From NCBI GenBank assembly GCA_022376925.1, contig JAIOJX010000005.1:9886501-9950500 (forward strand): a stretch of DNA of 64,000 nucleotides, given 5' to 3'. Position 1 is the stretch's first letter; every line of letters starts with the position of its first letter. Origin of the DNA: Tragulus kanchil (lineage: Eukaryota; Chordata; Mammalia; Artiodactyla; Tragulidae). The notes beneath the pieces were generated by a model. It was not told the origin of the DNA, did not search any database, and saw only the letters and a program-made list of their open reading frames with translations. Both the position numbers and the translations under genes were made by a program. Positions 23,888 to 34,609 of the stretch are shown here, one piece after another.

Positions 23888-24060
23888 TCTATTGTTGTCT
23901 AGTTGCTACATTTGTCTGACTCTTTCTCAACCCCATGAACTATTGGGCTCCAGGCTCCTCTGTTCATGGAATTTCCCAGGTAAGAATACTGGAGTGCGTG
24001 GCCATTTCCTTCTGCAGCAAATCTTCCTGACTAAGGGATTCATTCTATTGCCTATTTTTA
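23888..24060 (-). mobile_element. Bov-A-type SINE, truncated (duplicate copy)
   Basis: Second copy of 22798-22970. Confidence 0.8.
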
Positions 24061-25076
24061 AATCAGATACTGGAAAAACAGTACATTACAAACTAGCCGA
24101 AGAATCATGTGCAGTAGAACCAGAAGGCTGTCAGTTAAAGTCATGTCTCAATTCTAATATAAAACCTCAGAATTCACAGACCTCATAATATCTGAGCCAT
24201 GAATATTTGCTTCAGGCATCAGCTTGACATTTAAAAAAATCTTTAAGACCACACGGACATTTCACTTTGTCAGAATATCTCCTTGTCATACAATGGTTAA
24301 AAATATCCAACTTTAACTAAAATATCCAACTTTATCCCATTCTGAGAGTCTGATCTCTTTTTGTTTGGGGAAGATATTTTTCTTCTTTCCATGTCTAGGC
24401 TAGAACAAACCTGTCATTCATTTTGCACTGATTGGTTAATTGCATGCTATACACAAAAAAGCACTTTTCTCTTAGAATTTTTGCTCAAGACTTTTCACTA
24501 CTCTGTAAAAGAGTACAGATAGAAGTAAAGGACAAGAGAAAGCAGTGGTGGATAAAAAGGAAGAGATTCAGCTGGAAGGTGAGAGAATTCATAAAATTTA
24601 GTATGTGAGACAGCAGCCTTTCTTCCGGATGTGGTGGATACATGTTTTTGTATTGGAAATACCCTGTGTCTTATATCTCCCAATATTTTGGGCATTATTA
24701 GCTGTCTTTGTATGGAATATTCGTGATGAGTGTCAGCAGACCCCCCCTACACTTTAGAAAACACTGTCAGATCTGATCCTGTCTTATTCTGTCATTTATC
24801 TACGGCTCTGTAAACTCCTGGAGCTCCCAGGGCCTGTCTGAGATTCCCTGACTCTTCACAGAGATTTAATATAATCAAACTGACAATTCTTTGAGCCATT
24901 AGGTGTCTATGGTGTATTTGAATGCAAAATCTCACCTGAAGACACAAATAGCTTTAGTGGAGGCAGCTAGAAGGAGGTGCTGGCCTTGACATCAAAAGCG
25001 AAGTCATTTCCCAGTAAAGTGAGGGCAGATATTGCTAAGAAATTCTTGAGCTAGAGTCTGTCTATAACTGAAGGTG

Positions 25077-25270
25077 GGGCTTCTCAGGCAGCTGGAGATT
25101 TAAGAGACGGGGTTTCAATCCCTGGGTTGGGAAGATTCTCTAGAGGACAACATGGCAGCCCACTCTAGTGTTCTTGCCTGAAGAATCCTGTGGACAGAGG
25201 AGCCTGGCGGGCCATGGTCCATAGGGTCGCAAAGAGTCAGAAACAACTGAAATGACTTAGCACGCATGCA
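25077..25270 (+). mobile_element. Bov-A/Bov-tA-type SINE
   Basis: 'ggggcttctcaggcagctgg' to 'gggtcgcaaagagtcagaaa' and 'aactgaaatgacttagcacg'. The preceding stretch 24798-25076 is unassigned; about 24803-24850 faintly resembles an L2 3' end. Confidence 0.85.
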
Positions 25271-25407
25271 CAACTGAAGGGCCCCTGACTTCCTGCTCTG
25301 TCTCCAAGGAGACTTTTCACATAGGAAGTGATGAGGGATAAGGGATGAGGGTGCTAAGAAAGAGCCTCCAGGACCTCACTAGCAGGCAAGCAGCCTGTTA
25401 AAAAGCT

Positions 25408-25680
25408 GAGTAGGGCTTCCCTGGTGTTTCAGTGGGTAGAGAGTCCACCATGCCCTGCAAGGGGCACCGGTTTGATCCCTGGCCTGGGAAGATCCCACGT
25501 GCCGTGGAGCGGCTGGATCTGTGTGTCCAATGACAAGCCAGTGCTCTGGAGTGCATGCGCCCAGAGCCAGTGCTCTGCAACCAGAGAAGTCACTGCGATG
25601 GGAGGCCCACACAGGCCAAAGAATAAAGATGGAGGAAAATAAATAAATAAAAAACCAATAAAAGAGGCCAAAATTTACAA
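25408..25680 (+). mobile_element. CHR-type SINE, distinctive-tail group
   Basis: Head 'gggcttccctggtgtttcag', B-box-like 'ggtttgatccctggcctggg', then 'ggaggcccacacaggccaaa' and an AAATAAAT tail with 'accaataaaagaggcc'. Confidence 0.85.
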
Positions 25681-25703
25681 AAAGAAAAAGATGAGCAAGA
25701 GGG

Positions 25704-25775
25704 AATTTCCTGGCAGTCTGGTGGTTAGGATTCTGCGTTGGTGTGGCCCCACCCCCCACCCCCCCAGAAAAGGCA
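25704..25775 (+). mobile_element. Short tRNA-like SINE head
   Basis: 'gggaatttcctggcagtctg' then 'gtggttaggattctgcgttg' matches the head of the CHR-type SINE that starts 'gggaattccctggc'. Cut off after about 45 bases by a C-rich stretch. Confidence 0.6.
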
Positions 25776-25847
25776 CTGATGAGCAAGTGATGTGCTCAGG
25801 GAGGTCCCAATCTTGTCTCTCCAGGATAAGCCTACTCTCTTTTTTTT

Positions 25848-26168
25848 TTTAAGATTTATTTATTTATTTATTTTGGTGTGAGTGGGGTGGGGAGGGAGGG
25901 GAGCAGGCGGGCCACTTCTATTGGTCTTTCATTTGTCCATTTTCATCTCTCTTTGTTCTTTGGCCCGTGTGGGCCTCCCATCGCGGTGGCCTCTGTTGTC
26001 GCAGAGCACCAGCTCTGGGCGCATGCACGCCAGAGCTCAGGCTCGGTGATTGGACACATCAGTCCAGCCGCTCCGCGGCACGTGGGCTCTTCCCAGGCCA
26101 GGGATCGAACCGGCACCCCTTGCACTGCAAGGCGGTGTCCTTACCCACTGCGCCACCAGGGAAGCCCA
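25848..26168 (-). mobile_element. CHR-type SINE, distinctive-tail group
   Basis: Left: TTTA repeat, then 'ctattggtctttcatttgtc' and 'ttggcccgtgtgggcctccc'. Right: reversed head 'gcgccaccagggaagcccaa'. Minus orientation. Confidence 0.88.
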
Positions 26169-26439
26169 AGCCTACTCTAACTTTCTGAAACCTTAATTAC
26201 TCAGGAACTCTCATACTATCATATATCACATCTTACTCAGTTTTTCAAAAACCGATTTCCTGATGCTTGTAACTCTAGGGTAAAATCAACATTTTACTCC
26301 CACAAAATACCCCGTAATGAAATGATGCTTTCTATTTTAAGAAGTTACAATAAATATCTTAAATTTTAAAACTTTTAAAAAGTTTAATTTTTGTTTTGTT
26401 TTTCTTTTTAAACAGTTTAAATTTTTATATGATTTTTAG

Positions 26440-26895
26440 AAGTTACTTTTCATTTACAGTTATCACAAAATGTTCACTGATTCCCGTGTCATCCAGCACA
26501 TCCCTAAGCCTACCTTACATCTGGTAGTTTATACCTCCCGCTCTCCCCCGATCTTGTTCCCCATCTCCCACTGGTAGCACTAGATTTTCCTCCATATCAG
26601 TGAGTCTGCTTTTCTTCAGTTATATTCACTAATTTGTTGTATTTTTTAGATTCCACATGTAAATGATATCATGCATTATTTTTTCTTCTTTGACTTATCT
26701 TACTTAGCATAATACATTCCAGGTCCATCCATGTTTCTGTCAGTGACAAAACTTCTTTCTTTTTTATGGCTGAGTAGTATTCCAGTGTGTGTGTACATAT
26801 CTTCTTTATCCATTTATCCTTTGAGAGACACTTAATTTATTTCTTTATCTCGACAATTGTAAATAATGCTGCTATCAATGTTGGAGTACACAGAA
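26440..26895 (-). mobile_element. L1 LINE 3' fragment (first copy)
   Basis: Reversed L1 landmarks occur in order: 'gattccacatgtaaatgata', 'atggctgagtagtattccag', 'ttctttatccatttatcctt' and 'caattgtaaataatgctgct'. No open frame. Confidence 0.88.
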
Positions 26896-27545
26896 TCTTT
26901 TAAATTAGTGGTCTTGTGTTAATATTTTTTTAAAAATATTTATTTAGAGGAAGTTGGTGCTGGCCATCTGTTGCCACATAGCTAACTAGTAATGTAGTAA
27001 GTACAATTTGAGGACAAAAATCTATTTCTTTTCACTGAATTTGTTAATCATGGATCCCAATGTGACTGCCGAGGACCACTTACAGTGTGAATTTGCATTG
27101 TGATGCTAAAGGCTAGTTTTGGGATATGTTACTTATTTGTGTTTCCAAATGAAAAATTAAAATTCAATGTGTAGGGTTTTTTAATCCAATGTGGTGGAGA
27201 AAATATGCATCTTTGTGTGAGATACAAAGTGGGATATAATGCAGAACCCTACTCAGCTTTTACCACTCCAGGGAACCAATCTCTAACTTTCTGAAACCTT
27301 AATTACTCAGGAACTCTCATACTATCATATATCACATCTTACTCAGTTTTTCAAAAACCGATTTCCTGATGCTTGTAACTCTAGGGTAAAATCAACATTT
27401 TACTCCCACAAAATACCCCGTAATGAAATGATGCTTTCTATTTTAAGAAGTTACAATAAATATCTTAAATTTTAAAACTTTTAAAAAGTTTAATTTTTGT
27501 TTTGTTTTTCTTTTTAAACAGTTTAAATTTTTATATGATTTTTAG

Positions 27546-28001
27546 AAGTTACTTTTCATTTACAGTTATCACAAAATGTTCACTGATTCCCGTGTCATCC
27601 AGCACATCCCTAAGCCTACCTTACATCTGGTAGTTTATACCTCCCGCTCTCCCCCGATCTTGTTCCCCATCTCCCACTGGTAGCACTAGATTTTCCTCCA
27701 TATCAGTGAGTCTGCTTTTCTTCAGTTATATTCACTAATTTGTTGTATTTTTTAGATTCCACATGTAAATGATATCATGCATTATTTTTTCTTCTTTGAC
27801 TTATCTTACTTAGCATAATACATTCCAGGTCCATCCATGTTTCTGTCAGTGACAAAACTTCTTTCTTTTTTATGGCTGAGTAGTATTCCAGTGTGTGTGT
27901 ACATATCTTCTTTATCCATTTATCCTTTGAGAGACACTTAATTTATTTCTTTATCTCGACAATTGTAAATAATGCTGCTATCAATGTTGGAGTACACAGA
28001 A
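27546..28001 (-). mobile_element. L1 LINE 3' fragment (duplicate copy)
   Basis: Second copy of 26440-26895. Confidence 0.88.
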
Positions 28002-28614
28002 TCTTTTAAATTAGTGGTCTTGTGTTAATATTTTTTTAAAAATATTTATTTAGAGGAAGTTGGTGCTGGCCATCTGTTGCCACATAGCTAACTAGTAATG
28101 TAGTAAGTACAATTTGAGGACAAAAATCTATTTCTTTTCACTGAATTTGTTAATCATGGATCCCAATGTGACTGCCGAGGACCACTTACAGTGTGAATTT
28201 GCATTGTGATGCTAAAGGCTAGTTTTGGGATATGTTACTTATTTGTGTTTCCAAATGAAAAATTAAAATTCAATGTGTAGGGTTTTTTAATCCAATGTGG
28301 TGGAGAAAATATGCATCTTTGTGTGAGATACAAAGTGGGATATAATGCAGCATGTGCATATGGGAATTCAGGAGCATGTGGTTTTCTTCTGCTCTTACTC
28401 TAGCAGATTTTTTAGAAGCTTGGTATTTTAAGATCTAAGATTCTAAGATTAAAGTTTAAGATCTCAGAGTCTAAGATTCTCTCTTGCCAATAGTTTTGAC
28501 TAGAATATACTGTATCACCAGGCTGACCTACCTCCAGATCTGATAGAAAGCAAGAGATTTTCAAGTCTTTTCATAGATTCTTGGGACAAGAAGACATTCA
28601 TCAATTTTTATGTT

Positions 28615-28745
28615 AAATCAATTAAAACTAAATAATTACTTCAACTGTTATTTACTGCATGCTCAGTCTACGCCAGGTGTTATTTTAGGAGGTAGAGAAA
28701 CAGTCATAGTCTCTGTTCTAGTGGCTCTTACAATCTTAAAGGTCA
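28615..28745 (-). mobile_element. L2 fragment
   Basis: 'gttatttactgcatgctcag' then 'gttctagtggctcttacaat': a reversed L2 3' end, diverged. The flanking sequence 28351-28614 is AT-rich and unassigned. Confidence 0.6.
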
Positions 28746-28834
28746 GCTTAGTCAAAACACTAGAATGATGTATGTAGATTGTTTTTTAAAAAGGGCTGTT
28801 ACCTAAAGATCGTCCTTCTTAAAAATGCATGTAC

Positions 28835-29150
28835 AGGGGCTTTCCTGGTGGTCCAGTGGGTAAGGACACCGCCTTTCAGTGCAAGGGGAGCCAGTTCGAT
28901 CCCTAGCCTGGGAAGATCCCACGTGCCGCGGAGCAGCTGGACCGATGTGTCCAATTACCGAGCTGGAGCTCTGGAGCGCATGCACCCAGAGCCAGTGCTC
29001 TGCGACAAGAGAGGCCACTGCAATGGGAGGCCCACAAGGTCCAAAGAACAAAGATGGATGAAAATAGATAAATGAAAGACCAATAGAAGTGGCCAGCCCG
29101 CCCCCCTTCCTCCCTCCAAAACCCGCCCCCCCCCAAAAAGAAGAATTTTT
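28835..29150 (+). mobile_element. CHR-type SINE, distinctive-tail group
   Basis: The clearest member: head 'ggggctttcctggtggtcca', B-box-like 'gttcgatccctagcctggga', central 'ctggagcgcatgcacccaga', tail 'gaacaaagatggatgaaaat' and 'gaaagaccaatagaagtggc'. It ends in a C-rich then A-rich run. Confidence 0.88.
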
Positions 29151-30651
29151 TAAAAATGCATACACACTATTTTAACCAAAAAGGAGTATTTTTCTCCATC
29201 TTTTGGCTATAAGCATTTACATTTTTTTTTTACCATATACATATTCTCATCAGCAGAAGAAAGTATTGGTTGTAGAGCCAACACTGTCTTTATTTTCCTT
29301 TTCCTGTTTACTTATAGATGGAAGGAAAAAGTGAGAATTTCTTCTGTTGTCTTAACAAATACCTCATTATCATTTTACAGATTTAAGTTAGTTCGAAATG
29401 AGAAAACCATCTTTCTGCTTCAGCGAAAAAGCTCACTCTGGAAAACCTGAATCACTGCTTCCAGGAGCCTCTGAGCAAGCCTCTGCTGCTGGACCATGTC
29501 CGCCTGGCCCTCCAGTGGTCCTGGCGCACACACACACCCGTCCTGCAAAGGTTCCCTCTGAGCCTTGAAAAGCATCAAATAGCAGTAGTCACTGGGCAGA
29601 TGTTGACTCTGCATCTAGGGAAAATCAGAGATGCTTCGTGTATATGACAATCCGTTCTTTACTCTGTTTTCACACAGTCTGAATCAAATCCCGCCCAACC
29701 ATTAAATACAGTTGTTTAAACAAAATAAGCATATTATTAGAAACTTTGTTTTTCTTTTCATTAGTCATTCATATTGTCTTCTCTATCTTAAGAGTGTAAG
29801 AAATGTCAAGTACTACCCATGTCATCAAATTGGTCTTTACCTCCTTCCTGCTCACTCATAGGTTGAGGAAGTAAGATGTTGGACTGTAGACTAATACCAA
29901 AGACTCTTCAGCTCTTTAGAAAAGGAAGAAAACCAGGTATGGTCCTTTACATTATACAGCCTGGTGGAAAATATTGCCTTTATTGGAAAATAAGAAGTTA
30001 TGATCCATTCTCTCTCCACAAAATAGCTAATGGGCTCCCATAGTGATAGTTTTCATTTTATAAATAAAAACACTCATGTTTAAAGTTAGAGATTTTCAAA
30101 CACTCTCCCCTGCCCCCACTGTAAAGATACATATAGGCTTGGTATTCAATATCCCTTGATCAGGGGGAAATGATGAAACACTGAGTAATATTCAGATGTG
30201 TTTGTACTTCATTTAAAACATTAATATCTGCACACATCTGAAGAATTAATCACAGGATGTCTTTGAGATCTATTCAGGTCACGATTAATGACTGATATAT
30301 CCACATGGATGGAATAGCTTCTGTAATAACCCTGTGCTCCCATTAGGAGGAGTATGGAATGGGTTTCTCCAGGTTGAATAATGTATAGATCATTTTAAAA
30401 GAAAAAAATATTACTGGACCCCAGGAGCTGACTTAAAAATTTTTTTTTATGTACACATGCAACATAATACCATGTTAAACCTGTACACATGCAAACCTCA
30501 TTATAAAGTCCTTACCCTCAAAACTCTTGTCTAACTATAAAATCAAAACAAATTAACAATCAAGTAAAGGTGACAAAATCAATTAAAAGCAGATTAACAG
30601 AACTAATTTAATGTGGCAAAACATGTTGTTGGGCTGAAATTAAATTACCAC
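29151..30651. other. Mostly unassigned stretch around the candidate exon
   Basis: Apart from the minus-strand candidate exon at 29437-29614 this is AT-rich, with T runs near 29222 and 30441. No interspersed repeat recognised. Confidence 0.5.
29437..29614 (-). CDS. Candidate internal coding exon, gene unknown
   Basis: On the minus strand a 178-base segment is open and bounded by good splice signals. The acceptor is 'tgattttccctag', ending at 29615; the donor is 'gtgagc', starting at 29436, directly after 'ttccaga'. The frame begins at a methionine codon that coincides with the acceptor and reads 'SDYCYLMLFKAQREPLQDG', then 'QADMVQQQRLAQRLLEAVIQ'. This is an amphipathic, protein-like composition outside any repeat I see. 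The frame stops at 29420 if the donor is not used. I do not recognise the protein. Alternatives are a chance frame, a dead exon or a fragment of an old pseudogene. No partner exon is visible, which fits an exon within large introns. The segment is single-copy in the window. Confidence 0.35.
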
Positions 30652-30884
30652 TCAAAATGTGAATATGGTGTCAATTGTTACAGCAATGGGAATTTTGATT
30701 TCAGATTGCCTAGGTAAGCCAGTGCCTGGTGATAGTTTTCTGATAGACCAGAGCCTTCATTTCTTCTTTGGATTTACTTGGTGCCGATTAACCATTACTT
30801 TATTAGGTCCATCTCATAGTCCTCTTATTACTTATTCTTATTGCAAAAAAGATTATATTATTTTTTAGACTATTGCTTGAGTGA

Positions 30885-31092
30885 AAGTGAAAATGTCAGT
30901 CTCTCAGTCATGTCCGATGCTTTGTGATTCCATAGACTGTAGCCCACCAGGCTCCTCTGTCCATGGGTTTTCTAGACAAGAATACTTGAGTGGGTTGCCA
31001 TTTCCTTCTCCAGGGCATCTTCCTGATCCATGAATCAGCCCCAGCTCTCCTGCTTTGAAGACAGATTCCTTACCATCTGAGCCACCAAAGCA
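30885..31092 (-). mobile_element. Bov-A/Bov-tA-type SINE (first copy)
   Basis: 'agtctctcagtcatgtccga' to 'ccatctgagccaccaaag', minus orientation. The preceding 'gtgaaagtgaaaatg' is the usual flanking text of this family. Confidence 0.88.
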
Positions 31093-31589
31093 TCAAATCA
31101 AACCAGTTCCTGCAAAAAATTTACAGCATCTTAAAAACATGTCCAAGAGCTCCCTCACTCCCATTTCCTATGACCACAGACACCTGACTGAAACCAGTAA
31201 CCTAGAAGAGCGTGTTAAAAATGCAAAAATCCAACTGAGTAAATTTGAGGATCTAATTGGCTTCATTCAGCAATACATGAGTTAGGCACATTCCATCTAG
31301 CAAACAAAAGGAGCTCTAAAAAGCTATATAAAAATGGAGACTTTTAGGGGCAGAAAGGGGCAGGGAAAGAGTAGAGTACCTCATCATTCTTTGGTGAAAT
31401 GAAAGTGGGGTCTGTCGAGCAGGTTACCTTACTAGTGAAGACCAGAAAACTCCAGATTGCCTGGTTAAAGCTTACATTCTTGGGAGAGATTGAAACTGTA
31501 CTGAAGTTAGATGTTAAATCTTGGTTTGCTGACCTGGGACTTAGCACAGTGACTGCACTTTGGACCCGTTGTCTTGTTTTTTTGTGTGT

Positions 31590-31613
31590 TTGCTTGTTTG
31601 TTTGTTTGTTTAA
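31590..31613 (+). repeat. TTTG microsatellite
   Basis: Short run of TTTG units ('gtttgtttgtttgttt'). A second copy lies at about 32675-32698. Confidence 0.8.
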
Positions 31614-31969
31614 TAGACTTGTTTGAACCTATAATGTATGGAAGGGTAGTGTCTGTAAAAATAGCATAAAAGTTTGAAACTCAATGCCAGAAAGCATTTA
31701 AGTACAGTTTGATTTTTCTGCATAGTATATTGCAGGTTCAAAATGTAATATGGTGTCAATTGTTACAGCAATGGGAATTTTGATTTCAGATTGCCTAGGT
31801 AAGCCAGTGCCTGGTGATAGTTTTCTGATAGACCAGAGCCTTCATTTCTTCTTTGGATTTACTTGGTGCCGATTAACCATTACTTTATTAGGTCCATCTC
31901 ATAGTCCTCTTATTACTTATTCTTATTGCAAAAAAGATTATATTATTTTTTAGACTATTGCTTGAGTGA

Positions 31970-32177
31970 AAGTGAAAATGTCAGTCTCTCAGTCATGTCC
32001 GATGCTTTGTGATTCCATAGACTGTAGCCCACCAGGCTCCTCTGTCCATGGGTTTTCTAGACAAGAATACTTGAGTGGGTTGCCATTTCCTTCTCCAGGG
32101 CATCTTCCTGATCCATGAATCAGCCCCAGCTCTCCTGCTTTGAAGACAGATTCCTTACCATCTGAGCCACCAAAGCA
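31970..32177 (-). mobile_element. Bov-A/Bov-tA-type SINE (duplicate copy)
   Basis: Second copy of 30885-31092. Confidence 0.88.
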
Positions 32178-32825
32178 TCAAATCAAACCAGTTCCTGCAA
32201 AAAATTTACAGCATCTTAAAAACATGTCCAAGAGCTCCCTCACTCCCATTTCCTATGACCACAGACACCTGACTGAAACCAGTAACCTAGAAGAGCGTGT
32301 TAAAAATGCAAAAATCCAACTGAGTAAATTTGAGGATCTAATTGGCTTCATTCAGCAATACATGAGTTAGGCACATTCCATCTAGCAAACAAAAGGAGCT
32401 CTAAAAAGCTATATAAAAATGGAGACTTTTAGGGGCAGAAAGGGGCAGGGAAAGAGTAGAGTACCTCATCATTCTTTGGTGAAATGAAAGTGGGGTCTGT
32501 CGAGCAGGTTACCTTACTAGTGAAGACCAGAAAACTCCAGATTGCCTGGTTAAAGCTTACATTCTTGGGAGAGATTGAAACTGTACTGAAGTTAGATGTT
32601 AAATCTTGGTTTGCTGACCTGGGACTTAGCACAGTGACTGCACTTTGGACCCGTTGTCTTGTTTTTTTGTGTGTTTGCTTGTTTGTTTGTTTGTTTAATA
32701 GACTTGTTTGAACCTATAATGTATGGAAGGGTAGTGTCTGTAAAAATAGCATAAAAGTTTGAAACTCAATGCCAGAAAGCATTTAAGTACAGTTTGATTT
32801 TTCTGCATAGTATATTGCAGGTTCA

Positions 32826-33289
32826 CTACTAACCCATATTGTTCCTTTGTGCAGATTAGCACTAGATGCCCCTCCCAGCTGACGAAGCCCCAAGCAGGGC
32901 CTTAGCCCTGCTTAGCCTTAGGTAGGATTTCACCAGGATCTGCCCCCTGGTTCCATGCCTTCATCCTCTAACAACCTGCGTAACTGTACATGGTAGACCC
33001 AGTGTATTAAAAACCCAAGGAAGCAGGAATTCTCTTCATCAATTTCTTTTCCAAAGTAAGAAATCCTGACTCTCATTGTAATATCATATTTACTTCAGTT
33101 AATTAAAGTAAATGCACTGGGAGATACTCCATGAAGTTTCCCTCAGGAAATTATTCCTCATAACCTCATCTTAAATAAAAACCATCTCTACCCAGGAGTT
33201 CCATTTTCACTAGTTTCCCTAATTTCATTGCATTGCTCCCATTTTTTTCCCTTTGATATAATTGACCAAGGACTGAAACCCTAATTTTA
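32826..33289. other. Unassigned non-coding stretch
   Basis: No repeat or exon recognised. The C-rich patch 32868-32960 has no ORF of interest. Confidence 0.5.
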
Positions 33290-33409
33290 AGTCCCTCACA
33301 TCTTTTTATTTGCTTTTTATTTATTGGAGAGACTATTTCCTTGTTATCTGTTACACTGCAATTTATAAGAAGTATATATTCAGCCATTCAGATGGCCAAA
33401 ATATATTTC

Positions 33410-34490
33410 TCATATGTATTTGGTCATTGTTCAGGGTTTCTAGTTCATAGCTAATAAAACCCTTGGGATTTCCTGTTATAAAATCAATAAAGGTATTTTT
33501 TTGCTATATTAATTAGGTGACTCTAGGAAAATCTTTAGGTAACCTAAGAGTGGGGGCTGCTTGCCAAGAGAAACATATAATTAAAGGGTTGGAGCTTTCA
33601 GTCTCATTTCTGGGTAGGGGAGAGGGCTCAGAGATGGATTAAATCCATCAATGGCCAATAATTTAGTCAATCAAGCCGGTGCAATGAAGCCTCCATAAAA
33701 CTCAAAAGGATAGCCCCTTAGGTTCTTATGACTGCTGTGCTTCCTTGCTAGCCCACTTGTATCTCTCACAAGCATGCTATTCTAATAAACTCACTCTTTG
33801 CCTTTCAGAAAAAAAATACTCAAAAGGGAGAGAGGTCAGAGAGCTTCCAGATTGGAGGTGACTTGGGGAGGGTGGAGCGCTGGGAAGAGTGGCAGACTCA
33901 GAGAGAGCAGGAGAGAGCTCACCCTTTCCCACATACCTTGCCCATTAATTCCTTCCATATGAGTGTTAGACCTGTATCCCTTTTTATAATTTTATTTCGT
34001 TATTTCTGGCTGTGCTGCGTCTTTGTTGCTGTGTGGGCTATTCTCTAGTTGCATTAGCAGGGCTACTCTTTGTTGCAGCGTGCAGGCTTCTCATTCCAGT
34101 GGCTTCTCTTGCAGAGCATGGGCTCTAGGACACACAGGCTTCGGTAGTTGCAGTTCCTGGGCTCTAGAGCACAGGCTCAGTAGTTGTGCACAGGCATGTG
34201 CCATCTTCCCGGATAAGGGATCGAACCTGTGTCTTCTGCATTGGCAGGCAGATTCTTTACCACTGAGCCACCAGGAAGGCCCTATCACATCCTTTTATGA
34301 TAAAATGGTAATCCAGTACATAAAATACTCCTGAGTTCTGTGACCCACTCTAGCAAATTAATTGAATCCAAGGAGGAACGTGTCAGACTCTCCAATGTAT
34401 AGCTAGTCGGCCAGGCACACAGGTGACAACCTGGGCTTGTGACTCCGCTGAAGTTGGTGGGACACAGGAAGGGGACAGTCTTGTAGGACT
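33410..34490 (+). mobile_element. Old retroviral-type LTR with nested SINE (first copy)
   Basis: 'gaagcctccataaaactcaa', 'agagagcttccagattggag', 'ccacataccttgcccattaa', 'ctgagttctgtgacccactc', 'gtgacaacctgggcttgtga' and 'agtcttgtaggact' follow the order of an old mammalian solo-LTR type. The family name is not certain. No internal genes. Interrupted by the SINE at 33968-34285, whose flanks 'tatcccttttta' and 'tatcacatccttttat' look like an imperfect target-site repeat. Confidence 0.65.
33968..34285 (-). mobile_element. CHR-2-like tRNA SINE in LTR (first copy)
   Basis: 'ttatttctggctgtgctgcg', 'gcagggctactctttgttgc' and reversed head 'ctgagccaccaggaaggccc'. Confidence 0.85.
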
Positions 34491-34609
34491 TTTTAGTCCC
34501 TCACATCTTGTATTTGCTTTTTATTTATTGGAGAGACTATTTCCTTGTTATCTGTTACACTGCAATTTATAAGAAGTATATATTCAGCCATTCAGATGGC
34601 CAAAATATA

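Larger units (their letters stand above)
22614..24792. repeat. Direct duplication 8 (22614-23703 and 23704-24792)
   Basis: Starts inside the second copy of duplication 7, so about 21491-21659 exists three times. Copies of 1090 and 1089 bases abut exactly at 'attctgt/catttgtat'. They differ by one C near 23006/24096. Contains a Bov-type SINE. Confidence 0.97.
26175..28350. repeat. Direct duplication 9 (26175-27244 and 27281-28350)
   Basis: Offset 1106; each copy is 1070 bases with no difference that I noticed. The 36-base spacer 27245-27280 looks like a damaged version of the genuine left flank at 26140-26174: 'ttttaccactccagggaa' against 'ccttacccactgcgccacca' plus 'gggaa'. Contains an L1 end. 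Confidence 0.97.
30652..32825. repeat. Direct duplication 10 (30652-31737 and 31738-32825)
   Basis: Copies abut, with 'tca' shared at the join. Offset 1086 falls to 1085 after one extra G-containing base near 30661. Otherwise they are identical by eye. Contains a Bov-type SINE and a TTTG microsatellite. Confidence 0.97.

Noticed and set aside
11763..24792. Target-site or transposon-driven tandem duplication as a biological mechanism.
   Set aside because: No shared terminal motif, inverted repeat or recombination site at the joins that I compared. Some joins have a few bases of shared sequence and others have damaged flank text.
25408..26168. tRNA genes, suggested by B-box-like 'ggttcgatccc' motifs.
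   Set aside because: They sit in SINE heads with degraded A and B boxes, no cloverleaf, and SINE bodies attached.
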